From Aplysia californica (Eukaryota; Mollusca; Gastropoda; Aplysiida; Aplysiidae): a DNA stretch of 64,000 bases. A program made the translations under genes and the position numbers. The notes beneath the pieces were generated by a model. It made no database searches and was not told the DNA's origin. It saw only the letters and a program-made list of their open reading frames with translations. Location: the NCBI RefSeq assembly GCF_000002075.1, contig NW_004797588.1, forward strand, positions 292,372 through 356,371, written 5' to 3'. Of the stretch, positions 36,251 through 64,000 are shown one piece after another. Every line of letters starts with the position of its first letter. Positions within the stretch are counted from its first letter, which is position 1.

Positions 36251-36860
36251 CCCCGTTCTTGTGAATGTGTGAACACTTGGTGAATGTATTAGTGGCTGTG
36301 GGTTTTGTGCTTTGTACTGTTCTATGCATGGGTATGATTGTGTGTGTGTGTGTGTGTTTGAAGATGAGTAAGACGTGGTGAGACAGGAGTGACAATGTTG
36401 TGCAGGGATTGCTCTGTGATGGCTTTGATTGTGGATCTGCGTGATTGAGTTTTGCTGAGTGTGCTTGTGCAAGAGACTTTGTTACGTGGACTGCAGCAAT
36501 AGAGTCGACTTTCTCCAAAACCACTCTTGGCTCTTTTGTATACTTGGCTTGATGAACCACAGTCTATCTCAGCTTGATTATTTTAAAGATTAGAACATGC
36601 TTTCTGAATATTTATTAACTTTATTTTAGCTATTCCAGCTTTACTGGTTCGAAAAGCATTTTTAAAGTGAAAGCAGCAGTCAGCAGACCTTGTCCGTTGA
36701 AAATTCAGTTATATTCAAAGTGTGTAAACATTTTGAGAACTGTAATACTTTTTTAGCCTTTTTTTCTTGCTGTGAATTTCTCTATCTGGGTCCTTTTGAA
36801 ATGAGGTGCCATTGGTTTTGTTCATGTCTATTGTGTTGATCTTTTGAGGGAAAATATATA

Positions 36861-37865
36861 CAGTGGTCTCCGCCTAAATGCACGCCATACAAAAGCACAC
36901 TCCGCTCAACCGCACGCTTTCGTCATCTGATGGGTTTTTTACTATATACCTTAGACATACAAACGCACGGTCACACCCTCTAAATGCCCGCTCCGATCTG
37001 TAAAACACGCGGACAGGTGGGACCTAAAGCTTGACTAAGGGACATTTTCCCTACAATCTGCACAGCTTTCATTAAGACAAGCCTAGAAAACGGGATATTT
37101 GGTGAGACTGCCCCTCACGCTGAACAAAGAGAGTGATGGACAGCGTTTTCACACCCAACTTTCCACAGACACATAGATCTAGGTCTAGGATTGGTCGGTG
37201 AAATGTTGGGGGACTGAAATGTTTTTTGATTGGTCACTGGAAATGCATCTTTGAGAGAAGGTTTCGGACTGGTGTTTGGGTAACTGCATGTAATGTTTAA
37301 TTAGACCTAGGCCTATGAGTGAATGCGCAACACGCGTGAATGCTGTAAAACACTAGATAGGCTTCTATAGGATTAAAGATTAGTCAAATAAGCCTAATCA
37401 GCTGCGCTTGAAGAACTTATAACGTACTTGTTCAACGAATAACAAAAGAAAAATTAATGTTTCTCTGAGTCTGATGTTGTCCTTGAATTTACTGCCGGGG
37501 GTGGTCGCTTGGAAAGCCACGTGGTTGGGCTGTCGTCTCTATGACTATCTCCAATAGTTTCCTCTTAGGCTATCTGTTCCTGACAATTTATGGGGCATCA
37601 TTACTTTGAGTCTGGCTTTCTGCGCCCCCATTCAATGCCTTTATATTCTTTACAGCAGTCGGGGAATCCTTCACATAACAGTCACATGCCGCCACATTAT
37701 CGGCCCAAAGTGACCCCCACCCCTAAGGGAGGTCACTAGAATATCAAGGCCATGAGATAACTTCGTCCCTTCTTCCCTTTGCAAAGGTTCATGTAAACGC
37801 ATGCTCCGTATAAATACCCGCCGAGGAGCCCTCCCGAGCACCGTGTATTTAGGCGGAGACTACTG
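36861..37865. mobile_element. 1-kb TIR element in the CCDC186 3' region
   Basis: CAGTGGTCTCCGCCTAAATG at left; the right end reversed reads CAGTAGTCTCCGCCTAAATA. TA on both sides. The interior carries direct echoes such as CATACAAAAGCACACTCCGC and ACATACAAACGCACGG. No transposase. Pogo/Tigger-like ends. Confidence 0.85.
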
Positions 37866-38207
37866 TATATGCAAAATAGGATTGGTACACCTGATGTTTG
37901 TTTGAATTAGGGGGAAAAAGATCCCTTTGTCTTTGTTGGTCTACTTTTGGACAGGCAGTTTTTGTGCTGACTTCAGGGCAATTCAGTATTTCTGCACATG
38001 GGAGTGCTTTCCTTGATGTTGTTGTGTAGACCAATGTAAAGACATTTTCAGCTGTACAAGTATTTTTGTTTGATGAAGTCTCGCAAATCAGATTATGTTG
38101 ATTGGCCTGTGGGTCGTAGGAACTATATATATGTGTCTTGCTAAGTGTCAATCACAGTATGCATTGCTTCTTTGTTGAGTCTTCAATGCATTTATTATGT
38201 TGTCTGT

Positions 38208-38440
38208 AGTGTTTGTAGCGAATGGTTCGGCTGCTGGACTCATGATTAAAATTCTGGATGATGCAACACCCGACATCGTGTCCCTGGGAAAGGAGGGACA
38301 TTTTGTCCCTCCACCTTTGTGTACCTTTAGTCATGACATTGGCTTGTGATACCCCAGTGATAGACTGGTGTCCTGTTCTGGGGGGTGATCTCATATCATC
38401 TATTCCCCCCATCAAGCTGTGGAAATAAAGTATAGCAGGG
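38208..38440 (+). mobile_element. Degraded SINE-like unit
   Basis: GAATGGTTCGGCTGCTGGAC looks like a tRNA-type A-box arm, followed by GACATCGTGTCCCTGGGAAA and GACTGGTGTCCTGTTCTGG, phrases common in animal SINE bodies. It contains the AATAAA at 38424. Confidence 0.4.
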
Positions 38441-38449
38441 AAATATATT

Positions 38450-40290
38450 AGTGTAGTAGGAGAGGTTATCATGTACAATGGTAGACAGCGTAGCATCCTC
38501 AGTTCTTTGTAAGTGGGCTATACTGTAGCAGATTGTGTGCTCTGGGAAAACTTTATGAGAATATGTAAAATGTTGCTGTCCTGGTTTAAGTTTTAAGTAA
38601 TGTATCTGGTGACCTGTGTTATGAATTTGTATTTTATGTGCTCAAAGAATAATAACCGTTGTACATAAAAATGCGTATTTTGGGACCAAATCTTTATTTA
38701 AATGTTCTGAATACTTGTGTATGGTTTTTGTTTCATCGAACAGAAAAATTCTCTCAGCAACAAAAGAGGAGGATGACTCTTAGTAGTCTTAGCTTTCATG
38801 TTTCTATTCTGGAAAGAGTGCTGGGTCTTGCAAACATCAAAAAACTTTGAATTTTGATTGTGGCATTACCTTACTATGACAAAAAAAAAAGTATGTACAA
38901 TTTGGTTCTTTCCAGCCATTCTCATGAATTCAGTTGTAACTATTTTGACATGTGTTGTCAGATATTTCCCCAACATATGAGCTGGTTCGCACAATTATGT
39001 TGAGATTCTCTTGGTCAGACTATTTTACACCACTATGTATCACGGTACATATCTGAGAAGATCTGTGGTGTGGGTTGTGCAGCATAATTCTTTACTGCAT
39101 GAATAGTAGTCACAATTTATCATAGGCTGAACTGGAAGCGAGCCCTCATTCATTTCAGTGACTTCGAACGATGCTGCATGGCCTCCCCAAAAAAAAGAAT
39201 TTGTGTGTACATGTGGGACATGTGGTCTTATGCAATTTACGCTGGTGAAGATTTGAGTGAAGCTGGTGTTCATTAAGGTTGTTGCCATCAAGAAAACATT
39301 TGTTGTGGCTGAGTTTTTTAAAAGATGTTTTTTTTTTTTTGCACGGAGGGGCGAATGTCTAGATAGTGCATCACCACAGCTTCTTACTACTGGCAGTGTA
39401 TATCTTTGCTGTATATATCAATGCACACAGGCTAGTGCTTTATGGCCTAGTGATATTCACTGTTAGTGTTTGTAAACACCTGGTGATGAAAATGCCAGCG
39501 AAGTACAGTATTGTCATTGTGCATTATATTATTGTTTTCAGGCTGTCCTTGCTTTTGTCAGTAGTATCACTGGTTGTCTTTGTGCTTGAGGCTAATCCAA
39601 AGTGCATTCTGGGGTGCCACTTAACTATAGTTCCTGAATTTCTGTGACTAAAAATAGGCAGATCAAACATACCGCAAAAGCTTTTATAAGATTAGAGTCT
39701 TGCGATCTGAATCTGAAATTAAGGGAATTATGCACAATATTTTTACATGGCAGTTAATACAAGTGATGCATTTAGTTCTCAGCATGATGTCGATTCATCA
39801 TTTTGCATACATTTTGTACTATTCCTAAGTTTACAGATGGATGCTCTTTCCATAGTTTCTAGTCATGGTTTATGCTTGGAGAAATGTGTCCTTTTTCAAG
39901 ATGACTTGCGGTGCACAAGAACCCAACTTATCTAATATTTTATGGTCATACTCCTGCTATACTTAGGTGGCACCCCAGTGCAACTACATGGACAAAAGGT
40001 ATGCAGTTGTGGTTTTGAATTATTATTAGTAGAGTAGTAGTAAGCAGATGTTTCCCTTACATTGCTTTGCAAGTTCTGTACAGATGTGTGAAAAGATACT
40101 GTTCCATATTTGAAGGGCTGTGCAATTATTTCTTTTCTTATGTATTTATTATGGTATCCAGCACTAATGGAGGTAATGTTTGACGTAGCTTGCGTGGGAT
40201 AAACTTTGAACCTTTAGACAAGTATGAATGTGAACTTGCTTTTTTGCAAAATTAGCAACTTTTCTCAATGTGGTTTGCCAAGTTAAAATT
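38450..40290. other. Intergenic spacer, nothing recognised
   Basis: AT-rich, short chance frames on both strands, no repeat that I can match within the window. Confidence 0.35.
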
Positions 40291-40297
40291 GAAAATG

Positions 40298-40910
40298 CAG
40301 TCAAACCTCGTTATACCGCCCTACATTATACCACCAGGCTTTGCCAATTAATGGAAAGAACACCTATTTTATATAAACTTAGTATTTGTGCCTTTACATT
40401 GCCATCTACCAACTACCCGAGTTGCATAGTCCTTGTTAAACTAATATAAATTTGCCGCACAGTACCTCTGGAAAACTGACAGTCAGGTGTATACACTACA
40501 CCTGCTGGTAAATATCTGGCGTTGCTAGTGCTAGATATCAGCCCGATGACCCCAAGAGGATTTTATTTTGTGAGGACTCAAGCTCAAGTCTACATAACTC
40601 TTAACAAGTCTGAGGTAGCCTAAGGACTGACAGGCATTGGGTAAAAGCCTGTACATCAACAGGAACCATGAAACATATATAGCCTAGCTTCTGATCTGGC
40701 AGAAATGTTCAATTTGAATTTATGTAAAGTTCAGATGAGTGTGAATTTTTACACACACATGTAGATCACACAGCAGAATCATTTCCCCTTTCATTTGGCA
40801 GTGGGGGCTATTTAACAGAACAGCATTGAAACCTTAAACTTAAACCTCTAGCCCCACTTTTCTGCTAACTCCAACAAGGATGGCTGTATAAGTATAAGGA
40901 GGTTTGACTG
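40298..40910. mobile_element. TIR element, 613 bp
   Basis: CAGTCAAACCTCGTTATACC at left; the right end reversed reads CAGTCAAACCTCCTTATACT. TA at the right edge, TG (mutated TA) at left. Its ends match the first bases of the element at 9396, but the interior differs. Pogo/Tigger-like. Confidence 0.85.
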
Positions 40911-42161
40911 TAGAAAGTGGATTCAAAATGGTTAAAATGTGTTTGTCTTAGGTCCATGTTCTGAAGTAATGAAATCAGCTTTTTATGCATAGGTGAGATG
41001 GTCAATACATTTTCCTCTTGTTGCAAATAATCCAAATGAAATATTGAGTAATTTTTGTAGGCCTGTGTTCCACTGATGATAAATGAACTTCATCAACATG
41101 AGTAGGATCCAGGCTTGAAATTTTCTCAACCTTTCCTGGAATTTATTTCTTTTCTACTGTCTTCAAAGTTTTGTGCTAGTTGACTTAACTTTTAACAAGA
41201 ACATAGAGAGTTGATTTTGCAATGGCTCTAGTTTCGGCAAAGCACTCTAGAAAATGCGTGAGGGATAGACATTAAAAAAACAACTATGTTTTCAAGTGCA
41301 CCCAATTTTTTCGCTGATGTTTGTAATGTCGAATATTAAATGTCTTCGTGTTGTCATGTTTTTGTTAGAGGTGGAATTTTCTCTTGCATCTGGGTATTTG
41401 TGTGTACTGTACGTATGCTACAGAGTGTGCTTCTATCTTCGCATGGGAGATTAACACATCATACATGTATTCTTAACATTCCGTACTTCTCAACAAAATG
41501 AGTCATTAAAGTTGGAAGATTTTATTTTTTCAAAATATGAAACATTTTAATTTGCTTTAATTCGAAATATCTTTTTTACATCTCTGGTATTGATATGGCT
41601 CCAAAGATCACACTGTTTCATAACAAAACTGAGTCATTCATTTTAGTTCACGCGGAGAGGGAGACATTTCTGAGAGAGTTCTCTATGTAGACCTTTAGAT
41701 TTTAGTGGTGAAATATTTTGGAGTCAGCACTTTCATGTAATATTGAATTTAAGTGTTTCCTATTCCTAAAAAGGTAGTGGTAGTAGGTAGTTGATGTATC
41801 AAAACTTAGTTTTGCTACTGTTTGCTCGAAAGTCATCAAATTAAAAAATGTATGTATGTACAATGTACTTCCATTTGTGACAGGAGCAGAGTTGTACTGT
41901 TATGGTTCTTTGTGCAGATGCTGCCATCCATTGTGTTGTCTGTTGGAACATGAATGTTCTTATGTTCTGGTGCCAGTATCACCAAATGCGTTCTCATTCC
42001 TTTGTTCTGATGCAGTGTATGTGTTCATGTACTGTGTCCATTGTGACTCACAGTGATTACAGTAAAGTGATGGATCAGGTCATGAAGTTGTTTTTCTTGT
42101 ATTTAGAACTCTATACAAGTTTACTTTTGTTTTTAAATCAAACGGAGTATACAGACAATAC

Positions 42162-42270
42162 AGTGGAACTTGCTTTAACGGAAACCTGTCGAAATGAAAT
42201 CTCCGCTCTCCCCTCTTGATAAAGTCCTCTATAAATTATAATTTCCTCTATAAAACAGAAACCTAATGTG
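42162..42270. mobile_element. Single end of a Tigger-like element
   Basis: CAGTGGAACTTGCTTTAACG then AAACCTGTCGAAATGAAATC resembles a TIR with subterminal repeats. The partner end was not found before 43 kb, so this is a truncated piece or chance. Confidence 0.35.
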
Positions 42271-42699
42271 GAAACGGAAAGAGAAATCCCTTTCCTTTGG
42301 AGGGTTTTCACCTGTCTTAAGACAGAAAATGCTTTGTCCACTCAGCCCATGGAAACTTTCCTGGACAGCCAGAATCGTGAAATTAGTTTGACCAGTGCCT
42401 GCTGCCCTGATCGTAGGGCCAGCGGAGAAAAGAGTTCCTCGAATCGTTACATGTAAGGGATGGGCAGCATTGGTTGACTGTGTTTCCTGCACCAATGGGT
42501 GGGGCAACGGGTGTAAGAAGTATACTTGTTGGGAGCAAAGGAGATGTTCAGACGTGTGTTTTAATAAAAGGTCAAACTGGTCCTATCATGAGATGCATGC
42601 ATCAGTCCTACTTATCCATTATCTTATCAGAGAGAATAGCACACTTGAGAGGTGTGGTGTAAAATTTTGACAATTGTTTCCCGAACGGACAAGCGACCC

Positions 42700-45600
42700 T
42701 TGATCCCACAGGTTGGGCCTCTGACACCCCCCCTCCTAAATTTCTGAGATGGAAAATGTCCAAGTCTAAGAGGCCCTACACATCATGTACGTTCCAAACC
42801 GCTGGTTCAGAATTGAAAGGTAAACCTGGCAGCAGAACCTCAGATGTGGATGAAAAACTGCTAGGAAAAAGTTAAACCGGGAGGCCGAACTAGCAGTTCA
42901 AAAGTGTTGGATTTTCTGTTTTCAGTTCAGCATGTTCCATCGACGAAGGCCTTTGTGTCACGTCACGGGTTAAGCCGGCTTACATTGTCACAGCCAAAAT
43001 CTTACCCGCACATAAAATCTGATTACAATTTTTAAATGAGCGACCATGTTTTAAGACACAACCTGAGCAGAATTTGTTTTTTCAATAAAGAGAATACAAA
43101 ATTACACGTACATATATGCATTCACTGAAGGCAAAGGGGTTCAGTACGGGGTTGGTCTCTGTGTCAAGATTCGCAGCAGATCTAAAGAACACACTTGATT
43201 GTCTGCACAAGCTAAACAGCTTAACATGTTGCAAAATAGCAACATGGTCGAAAGAGAAAATTCTTCCATTCATTGAAATAATATACAGATCCCATGATAG
43301 CCATTGGAAAATAAAATCCAAAGATTGCCTGGAGGAGCACAGGCACATAAGAATCTGATCCATTTTGTAAGAAGCTTTTAACCTGACGCAAACAAGGATT
43401 CGGTGATATTAGTGATAAAAAAATATTAGCAACCTGCGCTCGTCTTTCCAGAAGGAATTTTAAAAAACATTGAGAGAAGCCAGTTGTCTGATACAGGGTC
43501 TGATGAAGTATATTGGCCCAAGCTGTGGTACTTTTCAAGTCCGCTATTTCACTCGCTCTCTCTCTCTATCTATTATCTATAGCACACACAGATATTGAAA
43601 CAAACAAAGACACATACACAAAAGCTAAAATCATTCTTGACAAATACACATGCTTGCAAGTCTCCCCCCCCCCCCTCTCCAAGCCACTTGCACACACATA
43701 CACACACACGCATTCGTTAAAAAATACTGAAATCATCAGGAGAAGGCCATTATTCCTGCATTGGTAGATCTATGGCTCAAGTGATCTGTTTTCTGAAGCC
43801 AGACTTTATCCACATTTTTCCATTTTTGTTTTCCTTTGCAACGAGCAGCACTTAAATGGCAAGCAAATTGTCATTGTCAGTACACAGTACTCGCTGCGGT
43901 TAAACAACACATGATGTGGATGACACCCCAGCGGTCGAATGGCAGTTTTGCGAGGCAGTTCGAACACCGGTTCCCACTCCGATTAAAACCGCCTGGTTGG
44001 AACATACACGTATATGTGTTGGGCCCTGTACCGTATATAATGTGTTGGGCCCCTAATATGGAACTTTTGTTCGGGTTCCCCCACCTGACTATATATATGT
44101 GGCCTTCGGGTCAAACATAACAAAATTTTAGGCAAATCTACACAACACAAAAGACAACAAAGACCCCCTCCCCTTTCCAATAAACAAAAGTGCAACAGTG
44201 GATTTTCTTTTTTTTCTTCCTTTTTAAAATTTATTACTGACAGATAAAAATTGAAATCTGTACTCTGATGTCCCATGCCAGTGTCACAAATGATACTTTG
44301 AGTACGATGCACTCATCGCCTGCCAAGACATTAAAAACGACAACAAGCATTACCACAGTAGCTTCAGATGTCTTCGCACCTTGAACACATTACAATTACA
44401 ACTACATGTACAGACATGAGAATTTCATCATTCCTCTCCATTCTCATTCATATATTATATACACATACATCTGTATTGTACAGAATTGGTTCTCTTACAA
44501 ATGCTTTGGGGAGCCATAACGGGATAAATTGACGCACATTGACAGTTCACCATAATAGAATATGAGCCGTACAATAAGATAAAAGAAAAGGGACATAAAA
44601 TACCCAGTAGCTGTCCTGACAATAGGAGAAGGTCTGAGATTACAAATGGTACAACAATCCTATACAGTTGGTGGCTACTTGGACCAATCAATACACAATG
44701 CAGCCCTCACAGCACAAAATGAACATTCCACTCGTAACATATGAATCTTTCCAAATTAAAAAGCATATATACTTGTAAACAGTTTTTAAAAATATTATGA
44801 AAAAAAAGTAAATGAAATATGACTGGTTAATACAGGCATCTTTTGGGACTGGGATGATCCCTTGTCCATGTTGGGCCATTTGAAAAAAAAATGTCAATAA
44901 AGGATCTGTGTTGGGGACCAGAAAGTGGATAGAAAGAGTTAAAAAAATACAACACAGAACACTAAAACAGAGAAACCGCAATACTGCTGGCTTGATGTAA
45001 ATTAAAATATACACAGAACACAGGGCACAACAGTTTTAGAAAAAGGCCAAATCCTGGTGTAAATCACAGACAGTCCCTGAGATATGCTTACTAACAATAG
45101 AGGTGATAAAATTTTTATGTGTAGAGCAGTGATGTAGCAATGCAATAGTTGAATTACATCTTTCCAACCATAATCCGAAATAATAATGCCCTAGTGCTGA
45201 TTATCAGGAGTTGCATAATGATGCAGTTTTGTGGAGAAAATTACAGCAAAATACGCAACATGTTAAAAGTAGGTCTGTCCACATAATCATTTGTTCGCAT
45301 CAAAAAGGACAAATTTTAATCAGGCTGCTGTACCAGTCATATCTCTAACAAAAGTTAATAGGTAAAAGTCAACATCTTCTGTGAACAGCAGTAGCCTAGC
45401 TCTCTCAGCACACAACATGTTGGAACTGTGAAAAACATCTGACTCTAGTAGGTGTAGACAGCAAAGAGCATCAGAATTCGAAGACAGCATGCAACTGTCC
45501 CTCTGTTTTAACCAGTGAATACAAAAGAAGAGGATAATGTTTTAGGAAACTCCTTGAAAAAAAAAATGAGAAAGAGTTGGCATCATTGGTATTGAATACT

Positions 45601-47107
45601 TATTTCATCCCTCCAAGCACAAAAGAAGTAAACCACTGGAAAATGCACGAGAAAATTACTCAAGAAGGACTGTTTTGGAAGAGAAAGAAGCCCCAGCCCC
45701 TCCAATGTGTCAATAGTGGACTTGAAGGAACCAGTTTTAATTTGAAAAAAAAACAAACAAACAAAAATCTCTAAATTCAAAGCACGTCTCCAACTCTGAT
45801 GATTTACCTTTTTCGCCTTATATCCCTTATATCCACGCTAAAAAAATCCTGGCCCCAAAAACACACGCAATGATATAGTTTGGTATACAGACCAATCATC
45901 AAAACCATTTGACAATCATAGTGAAAATATTACCCTCATCATACCAAGAGATGGGCCCCCACCTGAAATAACTTATCTGTACACTGGACGATGATACAAA
46001 TGTCTTGGGATCAGTCATGTGAGAACTTTCATCTGCTAAAAATTCAAGCATCTGAGAGGACAACTTTTGCCAGGCACAGCTGACTATCAATGAGTTGATG
46101 TCATCAGGGGAGCGAAAAAAAGAAGAGTCAACTCAACTCATATATCATTCACTTTGGGAGTCACGGAATCAAGGGACTTAATACTTTCTTTTTTTTTGTG
46201 CTGATTTAACTTTTTACTCTTTACTGAATCTCTCTAGAGCGCATTTTCTTCAAGCAATTTTTCTAATGAGTGGTGGAGAAACTCAAATCAAAATTCAATT
46301 TCAGCACGGTTTGAATAACATTTCAGTAGGATGGAGAACTCTATGAGTGCAAAACTAAACTTGATTTATTCCTGTTTATCTAATGCTAAATACTGATCCC
46401 ACACAATAGGCCTATTCAAATTCATATATGGCATGGCAAGCAAGATAGACGAACCAATTAAAATCAAATGGCACTGCAACAGAGAGCAACTTTTACTTAA
46501 TGCCTTGCTGTGTGCCATCCCGTTCCGTTTTGTGGGAAAAGGAAGCAGTAGTCGCAGGGTTGTTGTTGACATGGTTATTCTGTCATGATGTCACACACAC
46601 ACACTCCGCTTTGTTGAGGCACTGTGAAGGCCTACTGCACGTTGATCTGTTCACATGTACTTTTATGTGAAGTATCACCAGTGTCAAAACTTTGCTGTGA
46701 AGTATCTGACTTCTTTTAAAAAAAATAAAAAATTCAGGCGTCCCACACTTGTAGCCAGGGGTAAAAACAAAGCACTTCAATTCAGTGTATCTACATTTAG
46801 TTGAGCTCAGCATATCCCTCTGACTTTTAAAGATGTACAGAAGAAGAGGTCCTGGAACCTGAGAAAAAGGATTATTCAAGAGAATTACAGACAAAAACAC
46901 CCCCTCCCCCCCCCTCCCGATTATTCTACACTAATTGTCTCAAAAACTTGAATCATGTTATGACTGCAAGACATGTACATCAATCAGATAGTGCAGACAT
47001 TAAAACGTAATCCTCCACATTAATGTCTGTATCATTGATCAGGGTGGGGTGAAAGAAGGAGCGTGTGAGTGTGGGCGACCTTTCTTTTCACAAATCATGA
47101 AATCAGA
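42700..47107 (-). other. Probable CLPX 3' UTR and intergenic spacer
   Basis: AT-rich with no supported gene. Minus-strand AATAAA signals include one at 46370-46365, which would give a 3' UTR of about 0.75 kb. A plus-strand AATAAA lies near 43085. I see no clear family repeat here apart from short CA tracts and a poly(C) at 43664-43675. Confidence 0.3.
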
Positions 47108-63439
<16,332 letters not shown>

Positions 63440-64000
63440 ACTGCAGGAAAGAGTTAAAACAGGTAACCACAGGGGCAGATTAATCTTTCCTGCAAATAAA
63501 AAAGAAAACAAAACAAAAGTCAAATTTTCAGCTTCAATATTTCAGCACATATATATAATTGCTATTGAATTATTGGTAAAAACGGGAATTTTTGGGGATC
63601 GACAGTATGTGTGCGCGATACGTACTCAAAGGGTTATTGAGCTTTACGTCCAGTCAATAAGCAATGGTCGAAACTCCCCACTTCCTGAGTGCTATCCTTG
63701 CTGCTCTGATAATGGCTTGCTCAGTTTTACTAATCCATTGCCACCAGTGCTTACGTCTCATTAAGACTGCTGTTTGACCAATTAAAAACAGAAATGATTG
63801 AACAGCTTATTCATTTCCGCAATCAACCAATACTACCCCTCCTCTGTACATAACAATGATTAGGGGAACTTTTTCCTTGGTTGGCCATACAATCAGTGCG
63901 GCAGGCAGTGTTCAAATTTCATAATTCCCTAACCATTTACACCTCTCAGGGCTCATATGGGTGAGGTAACAGCTACCCTCAAACCACACCCCTTCCCTCT
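63440..64000 (-). other. CLPX: CLPX upstream region
   Basis: Holds the 5' UTR and perhaps part of the promoter. Two candidate acceptors (ATTTGCAG near 63494 and CCTGCAG at 63441) suggest that the ATG exon is not the first exon. No TATA box or CpG island stands out. Confidence 0.35.

Larger units (their letters stand above)
36251..38440 (+). other. CCDC186: Probable CCDC186 3' UTR
   Basis: No coding signal follows the stop. The first good AATAAA on this strand is at 38424-38429. If the UTR reaches it, it includes a whole 1-kb TIR element (36861-37865) and a degraded SINE-like unit. An earlier non-canonical poly(A) site is quite possible. Confidence 0.35.

Overview
This is a window of metazoan nuclear DNA: AT-rich, intron-rich, and dense in SINEs, MITEs and microsatellites. 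The repeat style (SINEs with a tRNA-like head, TCTAGATC-rich stretches, very many short TIR elements) suggests a lophotrochozoan, most likely a gastropod mollusc. That taxonomic call is inference. I saw no bacterial operons, no CRISPR array and no rRNA.

Two conserved protein genes lie tail to tail. On the + strand, 11680-36250 holds an ortholog of CCDC186 (C10orf118; golgin-104 of Drosophila, CCCP-1 of C. elegans), a coiled-coil protein of the trans-Golgi that acts in dense-core vesicle maturation. I could join 18 coding exons in frame (1368 aa), plus two possible in-frame 24-nt microexons. On the - strand, 63439-47108 holds an ortholog of CLPX, the AAA+ unfoldase of the mitochondrial matrix. 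Its 11 coding exons join in frame to 615 aa, with zinc finger, Walker A and B, pore loop, ClpP-binding loop, arginine finger and sensor 2 all visible. The two genes serve different compartments; their pairing looks positional only.

Layout: 1-11.6 kb is repeat-rich upstream sequence. It holds a Tigger/pogo-like element with a transposase fragment, several MITEs, a SINE dropped into a CTGT microsatellite, a complete SINE with target-site duplications, and a MITE between two TA arrays. 11.7-36.3 kb is CCDC186, whose introns hold many same-strand copies of a roughly 175-bp repeat. 36.3-47.1 kb is 3' UTR or intergenic sequence with two TIR elements. 47.1-63.4 kb is CLPX, whose introns hold a related set of TIR elements, a decayed transposase-like fragment, a CpG-rich possible first exon on the opposite strand, and a tandem copy of an exon edge. 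63.4-64 kb is CLPX upstream sequence. A 100-N assembly gap sits at 32031-32130 inside CCDC186.

Most notable: two candidate 8-residue microexons at one joint of CCDC186; a start-stop AUGUAG just before its AUG; a 120-bp tandem duplication in CLPX that creates a decoy Walker-B exon ending in a stop; three repeat families sharing one 3' tail; and strongly one-sided poly(C) tracts.
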